The position numbers and the translations under genes are program-made. From contig QMYO01000042.1 of assembly GCA_003662715.1 (NCBI GenBank), positions 1 through 9,642 of the forward strand: a stretch of 9,642 nt of DNA. The letters are read 5' to 3'. Under the pieces are notes generated by a model. That model ran no database searches and was not told the origin of the DNA. It saw nothing but the letters and a program-made list of their open reading frames with translations. Of the stretch, positions 5,919 through 9,642 are shown one piece after another. The stretch is from Candidatus Bathyarchaeota archaeon (GTDB taxonomy: Archaea > Thermoproteota > Bathyarchaeia > Bathyarchaeales > Bathyarchaeaceae). How positions within the stretch are numbered: the first letter of the stretch is position 1; the number at the start of each line of letters is the position of its first letter.

Positions 5919-6896
5919 ATGACATTAAGAACCTATGTAATTCGAAGGATATTAATTATCATTCCCATATTCTTCTTAATCACTGTGCTCATATTCTTTA
6001 TGGTCTATGCTGCTCCAGGCGACCCCTCGAGAATGCTTGTTGGCGAAAAAGGCAGAGTTCCTCCAGAGAGAGTAGAGGAGTTTATAAAGAAATGGGGTCT
6101 AGACCAACCGGTCTACATTCAATATATTCTCTGGGTAGGCAGACTTCTCCAAGGAAACTTAGGCTATTCGTTTAGAAATAACAAGCCCGTTATAGTAGTT
6201 ATAGGCGAAAGATTACAGCTTACATTAGAACTTATGATTAGCGCAGAAATCATATCCATTATTATTGCCATAGTTCTGGGCGTTATCGCAGCTGTTAAGC
6301 ATTATTCAATATTTGACGGAACAGCCTCAGTGGCAGCGCTGATTGGATATTCTACACCCAACTTTTGGCTAGCACTGATGTTAATACTTTTTTTTGCAGA
6401 AAATCTACGATGGTTTCCAGCGGGCGGCACTTTCACACAAGGTATATCCTTTCCTACACCCTTTCATGCCACGATGGACCACCTAGAACATCTTATACTT
6501 CCAGTGACCGTTCTCGTTTTAGGATGGACAGCCTATCTTTTCCGCATGGTAAGAGCAAGCATGTTAGAAGTATTAGGGCAAGATTACATCACCACTGCTA
6601 GAGCTAAAGGCCTAAAAGAAAGAGTTGTAATCTATAAACACGCCCTAAGAAACGCTTTATTACCCGTAATAACATATGAAGGCTTCTCTATAGGATACCT
6701 TTTCGCTGGTGCAGCTGTTATTGAATACATTTTCGGTTGGACAGGCCTAGGTCATTTCTTCGTGGAAATGACGAACCTACGCGATTACCCTTCAGTAATA
6801 GGACTCAGCGTGATTATTGCTATTATGGTTCTGCTGTCAAACTTGGTTGCAGATATAGCCTATGCTTTAGCAGACCCACGAATAAGATATGATTAA
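5919..6896 (+). CDS. dppB: ABC transporter permease, DppB/OppB family
   Basis: This protein is one half of the membrane pore of a binding-protein-dependent importer of the peptide/opine/nickel class. In archaea members of this class also import oligosaccharides, so the substrate cannot be read from the sequence. Its 325 residues are the normal family length. It opens with the typical RRILIIIPIFFLITVLIFFM helix (9-31) and the family signature APGDP (32-36). Five more helices lie at about 102-125, 136-160, 190-212, 251-272 and 292-314. The EAA-type loop that contacts the ATPase is at 222-251 (DYITTARAKGLKERVV, then ALRNALLPVI). GWTGLG at 274-279 and the ending ADPRIRYD are also typical. The dppC gene follows after 23 bases, so the two are co-transcribed. 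No substrate-binding protein or ATPase gene is next to them in the window. Confidence 0.93.
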   Translation: MTLRTYVIRRILIIIPIFFLITVLIFFMVYAAPGDPSRMLVGEKGRVPPERVEEFIKKWGLDQPVYIQYILWVGRLLQGNLGYSFRNNKPVIVVIGERLQLTLELMISAEIISIIIAIVLGVIAAVKHYSIFDGTASVAALIGYSTPNFWLALMLILFFAENLRWFPAGGTFTQGISFPTPFHATMDHLEHLILPVTVLVLGWTAYLFRMVRASMLEVLGQDYITTARAKGLKERVVIYKHALRNALLPVITYEGFSIGYLFAGAAVIEYIFGWTGLGHFFVEMTNLRDYPSVIGLSVIIAIMVLLSNLVADIAYALADPRIRYD

Positions 6897-6909
6897 AGAT
6901 TGATGATAA

Positions 6910-6916
6910 GGTGAGG
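6910..6916 (+). promoter_or_regulatory. Ribosome-binding site that sets the dppC start
   Basis: GGTGAGG lies directly before ATG 6920. The in-frame GTG at 6911 is inside this site and has no site of its own, so the ATG is preferred. Confidence 0.6.
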
Positions 6917-6919
6917 ATT

Positions 6920-7816
6920 ATGGCAAATAGTTTGAGCTCGGAATCAGCGGTTAAAACTAAAGTTTATAAGCCTTCACGGGCAACTCGACTCTTCACTGTT
7001 TGGAGAAAACTTAGAAGAAGCAAATTATCTGTTACTGGTTTTGGGATAGTTTTATTCATAGTATTGGTCGCAGCACTTGCACCTATGATTACTCCCTATG
7101 ATCCCAAAGAATTAGGCACATCAAGGCTTCCGCCATCAATGGAGCATCCTTTTGGAACAGACTCTCGAGGCAGAGATATGTTTAGCTTAGTTGTTTACGG
7201 TGCGAGGATTTCTCTCTACGTTGGGGTTGCCTCTGTTATAATAGAAATGCTTATCGGTGTAAGCTTCGGGATGATTGCGGGTTACTTCGGAGGACTAATT
7301 GACGAGTTAATGATGCGTATAACAGATGTTCTTATGACTATTCCTACCCTTATACTGTTAATCATAGCCGTTGCTATATTTGAAGTGAAAAGTGTACATA
7401 TAATCGTACTCATAATGGGCTTAATCGGATGGCCTTTTATGGCCAGAGTAGTGAGAAGCGAGTTCTTATCACTTAGAGAAAGAACTTATGTTGAAGCAGC
7501 GAGATCTATGGGAGCAAGCAGCTGGCGCATCATAGTACATCATATCCTGCCTAACACATTGTCCACCGTCATCGTCCTTGCAACCATGGATATACCCTGG
7601 TACATTTTTTATGAAGCAAGTTTAACCTTCTTAGGCTTTGGTGATCCTGCATCACCCTCTTGGGGCGTACTTCTAGAAAGGGGATACGACTTCGCAAGAA
7701 CTCAATGGTGGATTATAACTTTTCCTGGCTTGGCGCTTTTCTTCACATCATTAGGATTTAATCTCTTCGGAGACGGATTAAGAGACGCTTTAGACGTGAA
7801 AGAAACAGCACGCTAG
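6920..7816 (+). CDS. dppC: ABC transporter permease, DppC/OppC family
   Basis: This is the partner pore subunit of the DppB-type permease upstream. From ATG 6920 it has 298 residues, usual for the family; starting at GTG 6911 would add three. After a basic cytoplasmic N-terminus (WRKLRRSKLS) come a first helix at about 39-58 and the DppC hallmarks: PYDP, HPFGTDSRGRDMFS from residue 76, and VYGARISLYVG. Further helices lie at about 97-123, 135-155, 160-177, 214-235 and 262-282. The EAA ATPase-contact loop starts near residue 190 (YVEAARSMGASSWRIIVHH, then ILPNTLS). The family motif EASLTFLGFGDP, then SWG, is intact, as is the ending GDGLRDALD. The genes for the usual DppD/DppF ATPases do not follow; the next gene is a cohesin-like surface protein after a 167-base gap. 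Confidence 0.93.
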   Translation: MANSLSSESAVKTKVYKPSRATRLFTVWRKLRRSKLSVTGFGIVLFIVLVAALAPMITPYDPKELGTSRLPPSMEHPFGTDSRGRDMFSLVVYGARISLYVGVASVIIEMLIGVSFGMIAGYFGGLIDELMMRITDVLMTIPTLILLIIAVAIFEVKSVHIIVLIMGLIGWPFMARVVRSEFLSLRERTYVEAARSMGASSWRIIVHHILPNTLSTVIVLATMDIPWYIFYEASLTFLGFGDPASPSWGVLLERGYDFARTQWWIITFPGLALFFTSLGFNLFGDGLRDALDVKETAR

Positions 7817-7849
7817 GCTTCAAAAAATAGCCATAGCCCACCTACTCTT

Positions 7850-7861
7850 GTATGTACATAC
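7850..7861. other. 12-bp palindrome downstream of dppC
   Basis: GTATGTACATAC is a perfect palindrome in the gap between dppC and the next gene, about 60 bases upstream of that gene's TATA-like element. It could be an operator or chance. Confidence 0.25.
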
Positions 7862-7921
7862 CTATTCTGCAGACGTGTTTAGCTGAACTCTCGTTTTAAT
7901 CTAGAACTTAAACCCAAAACC

Positions 7922-7931
7922 CTTAAATTTA
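7922..7931 (+). promoter_or_regulatory. TATA-like element of the gene at 7984
   Basis: CTTAAATTTA is preceded by CCCAAAACC. The predicted start near 7952 gives a leader of about 30 bases that includes the ribosome-binding site AGGAAGGAG (7963-7971). Confidence 0.55.
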
Positions 7932-7983
7932 TGGAATACCCTTTTAACCATTGATACAAAAGAGGAAGGAGAAAACCTAAAAG

Positions 7984-8985
7984 ATGATAGCAAAGAAAAA
8001 ATTTGCAGCAGTGTTCACTGTTTTCATGTTCCTGATGAGTCTAGCTATAATAAACGTGCCAGTGAAATCTCAGTCTGAGCCGACGGTCTTTTACGTTGAC
8101 CAGCCCTTAGGATATATAGAGGCAAAACCGGCAGGAACAACATTCTGGGTTGACATCCTAGTTAATGCAAGTGGTCTACCATTCTACCACCCCGATGGAA
8201 TTGTCGGTTGGGGATTTTTAGTAAAAGTTGATCCAACCGTACTTAAGCCTGTGGCTGTCAATGGTGCGACCGCTGGCTACTTCCTTTATGACTATGCAAC
8301 TTTGACAGGCATTAATTACTCGTCTAAAGTAAGCATCCTTAGCACCATAGATAATGTCACAGGCGTAGTCGACGTTACGGAAATGATTGTTCCCACTCCG
8401 GGCTATGGAGCTGCTACTGATGATCCTTATGGTCTTATGCCTGCACCACAATTACTAGTTAGCATTCAGTTTGAATCATTAACGTTATATAGCGACACAA
8501 CAATAAATATAACCAATCCCGAGTACATGGACGCTAATAACGTTTGGCATCCAGTAGTTGACGGTGATGGTTTCTACCAAGGACTTGAACAAGTACCAGT
8601 TGGAGCCGATCTGGTTGGCAGAAAGGGGTGGGCGGAACACCACCGCTTCAGACTGTCTAAAGACGGAGATGAGAGCATTGCAGACAGTCATGGTTCCCCG
8701 GGAGTCATGACTTTTTATGCAAAGATTAAGAACGTTGGAGACTTGCCCCTCACAGTAAGAGCATTATTCAGGATGTCGAAAGGTGGAGTCCCAGAGCCTA
8801 TGGTGGTATCAAACGAGGCTTTACTTGAGCCAGGAGATGTGGTCATCGTACAGGGCAATGCTAGGGCGTTTACAGAGGGTGACATCGGTAAATGGACTCT
8901 TGATGTTTTCTGTGAGTACTATTTCGCTGGTGTCTGGAACCTTGGAGAGACTGTAAAGGCGACTACGTTTGTCGTCGTAGCTTAG
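7984..8985 (+). CDS. Secreted cohesin-like protein with an unrecognised C-terminal domain, no membrane anchor
   Basis: This 333-residue protein has a purine-rich ribosome-binding site 12 bases before the ATG. Residues 1-29 are a signal peptide (KKK, then a hydrophobic core 7-24; cleavage near VKS/QS). Residues about 35-200 form a cohesin-like domain of the same subtype as in the first gene: VDQPLGYI at 38-45, GIVGW at 72-76, VDPTVL at 82-87, GYFLYDYA at 98-105 and WHPVVDG-DGFYQG near the end. Residues about 205-333 form a beta-rich domain I do not recognise (GWAEHHRFRLSKDGDES near its start, then KIKNVGDLPLTVRALF, which resembles a CARDB/DUF11-like strand pair; one cysteine at 310). Unlike genes 1-3 it lacks a C-terminal membrane helix, so it is probably released or held by a partner. 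Its own promoter and a downstream terminator suggest a single-gene transcript. Confidence 0.85.
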   Translation: MIAKKKFAAVFTVFMFLMSLAIINVPVKSQSEPTVFYVDQPLGYIEAKPAGTTFWVDILVNASGLPFYHPDGIVGWGFLVKVDPTVLKPVAVNGATAGYFLYDYATLTGINYSSKVSILSTIDNVTGVVDVTEMIVPTPGYGAATDDPYGLMPAPQLLVSIQFESLTLYSDTTINITNPEYMDANNVWHPVVDGDGFYQGLEQVPVGADLVGRKGWAEHHRFRLSKDGDESIADSHGSPGVMTFYAKIKNVGDLPLTVRALFRMSKGGVPEPMVVSNEALLEPGDVVIVQGNARAFTEGDIGKWTLDVFCEYYFAGVWNLGETVKATTFVVVA

Positions 8986-8994
8986 AACCAAAGC

Positions 8995-9016
8995 GGGAAC
9001 AAAATTCCCTTTTTTT
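8995..9016 (+). terminator. Hairpin plus T-run terminator
   Basis: GGGAA (8995-8999) and TTCCC (9005-9009) pair around the loop CAAAA and are followed at once by seven T (9010-9016). It starts 10 bases after the stop codon of the preceding gene. It has the shape of a factor-independent terminator and is the clearest in the window. Confidence 0.65.
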
Positions 9017-9025
9017 ATATTTAAA
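9014..9025 (+). promoter_or_regulatory. TATA-like element of the Asp-box gene, overlapping the terminator
   Basis: TTTATATTTAAA begins inside the T run of the terminator. The transcription start would fall near 9042-9048, giving a leaderless or nearly leaderless message for ATG 9050. It would come too late for the in-frame ATG at 9038. Confidence 0.5.
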
Positions 9026-9049
9026 CAAGCCTTTAGGATGAGGCTTACT

Positions 9050-9642
9050 ATGAGCCACAAATCAATCAGCCTGGCATTAACATCAATCGTATTCCTAGTT
9101 ATGACCGTAGCGATTACACCAATTGGCAATGCAGTCGTGTGGACAAACGAAACAAGACTAACAACGCATCTAGCTTGGGATGCCTATCCGTCAATCGCTC
9201 AGATGCAGGATGACCGAATATGGTTTGTTTGGCAATCCGACAGAGGCGGAAACTGGACCTTCGACATTTACTATACAATTTATGATTGGTGGTTTGGCAC
9301 ATGGTCACCTCAGTTTCCACTCACCACGGATCCAAGCCATGACATTCATCCATCTCTAATGCAGACCAGCGATGGCACGTTGTGGCTATTTTGGTCGTCC
9401 ATGAGAACTGGCAATTATGATTTGTTTTACATGACTTCTTCTGATAACGGTCACACGTGGACAAACGCCACCCAACTAACTACCAATCCAGGGCCAGATG
9501 TAGCCCCCTCGGCTATTCAAACGTCGAACGGCACGATATGGGTTGTTTGGCAAGCCTCCAGCATGGGAGATTATGATTTGTTTTACATGACTTCTTCTGA
9601 TAACGGTCACACGTGGACAAACGCCACCCAACTAACCACCAA
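9050..9642 (+). CDS. Secreted Asp-box (sialidase-fold) beta-propeller protein, 3' end cut off
   Basis: The frame from ATG 9050 stays open to the right edge (197 full codons seen). An in-frame ATG at 9038 is also possible; 9050 is preferred because GAGG lies at 9040-9043 and the predicted transcript start is near 9045. Residues 1-28 look like a signal peptide (hydrophobic core 7-22, cleavage after GNA). The rest consists of repeating propeller-blade units of about 52 residues with the pattern PS-x-x-Q-x-x-x-G-x-x-W-x-x-W-x-S, then D-x-F-Y-M-x-S. Two perfect Asp-boxes (S-x-D-x-G-x-T-W) occur at 130-137 and 182-189, each reading SSDNGHTW. Asp-boxes mark BNR/sialidase-type propellers, which include glycosidases but also many non-catalytic binding proteins. 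No catalytic arginine triad or nucleophile can be judged from this fragment, so sialidase activity is not claimed. Confidence 0.8.
   Translation, partial: MSHKSISLALTSIVFLVMTVAITPIGNAVVWTNETRLTTHLAWDAYPSIAQMQDDRIWFVWQSDRGGNWTFDIYYTIYDWWFGTWSPQFPLTTDPSHDIHPSLMQTSDGTLWLFWSSMRTGNYDLFYMTSSDNGHTWTNATQLTTNPGPDVAPSAIQTSNGTIWVVWQASSMGDYDLFYMTSSDNGHTWTNATQLTT
9414..9480 (+). repeat. Exact 67-bp tandem propeller repeat, first copy
   Basis: This stretch is identical to 9570-9636, one period of 156 bp (52 codons) downstream. It encodes YDLFYMTSSDNGHTWTNA and the following strand, including an Asp-box. Confidence 0.9.
9570..9636 (+). repeat. Exact 67-bp tandem propeller repeat, second copy
   Basis: This is the second copy of 9414-9480 and runs almost to the window edge. 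The next base is the first mismatch (C for T, a synonymous change in an ACC/ACT threonine codon). Confidence 0.9.

Noticed and set aside
6365..6601. Plus-strand 78-codon frame inside dppB
   Set aside because: It is an out-of-frame shadow within a conserved permease and has no ribosome-binding site.
6899..6910. TTGATGATAAG between dppB and dppC as a C/D-box guide RNA element
   Set aside because: It only partly fits the RUGAUGA box, no CUGA box follows at a suitable distance, and the region is better explained by the dppC ribosome-binding site.
6911..6913. GTG at 6911 as dppC start
   Set aside because: It lies within the GGTGAGG ribosome-binding site that serves ATG 6920 and has no site of its own.
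8218..9320. Four minus-strand frames around 8218-8451, 8485-8691, 8821-9129 and 9114-9320
   Set aside because: All overlap plus-strand genes with signal peptides and recognisable folds. The frame 8821-9129 would also run through the terminator and promoter at 8995-9025.
1..9642. tRNA, rRNA, insertion sequences, transposases or attachment sites
   Set aside because: No cloverleaf-like sequence, transposase product or terminal inverted repeat was seen. All gaps between genes are under 215 bases and are accounted for by terminators, promoters and short palindromes.

Overview
The window looks like a piece of an archaeal chromosome of moderate, AT-leaning base composition. All seven recognisable genes lie on the + strand. 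The archaeal signs are AT-rich TATA-like elements about 25-30 bases ahead of likely transcription starts, GGTGA/GGAG ribosome-binding sites, T-tract gene ends, and secreted proteins that are full of N-glycosylation sequons, nearly free of cysteine and anchored by a C-terminal membrane helix. Cohesin-like, CARDB and PKD domains in this form are common in uncultivated Thermoproteota such as Bathyarchaeia and in some Euryarchaeota. The lineage itself is an inference and is not shown directly.

Layout. (1) 2-2071 is the 3' part of a large surface protein: five copies of an ~82-residue repeat interrupted by a cohesin-like domain, then a PKD domain and a membrane anchor. (2) 2284-4290 encodes a secreted, anchored protein with one cohesin-like domain and four CARDB domains. 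(3) 4435-5811 encodes a smaller relative ordered CARDB, cohesin-like, CARDB, anchor. (4) 5919-6896 and (5) 6920-7816 are a tightly spaced pair of permease genes of the DppB/DppC (oligopeptide/oligosaccharide ABC importer) type. (6) 7984-8985 encodes a secreted protein with a cohesin-like domain of the same subtype as gene 1, an unrecognised C-terminal beta-rich domain and no membrane anchor. (7) From 9050 to the right edge runs the start of a secreted sialidase-fold (Asp-box) beta-propeller protein, cut by the window end.

Most genes appear to have their own promoter, and only dppB and dppC look like a simple operon. Functionally this reads as a cell-surface locus: anchored multi-domain display or scaffold proteins, a soluble cohesin-bearing partner, a propeller protein that may bind or cut glycans, and the membrane pore of an importer. 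No substrate-binding protein, no ATPase subunit and no dockerin domain is visible, so the importer and any cohesin-dockerin pairing would have to be completed elsewhere. Joint action of these genes is inferred from proximity only.

The most notable signals are the mosaic and very recent internal repeats in three of the surface genes (exact copies of 56-89 bp), two distinct cohesin-like subtypes placed on both sides of the permease genes, a perfect 20-bp palindrome just upstream of the gene 2 TATA element, and a hairpin terminator that merges directly into the promoter of the last gene.
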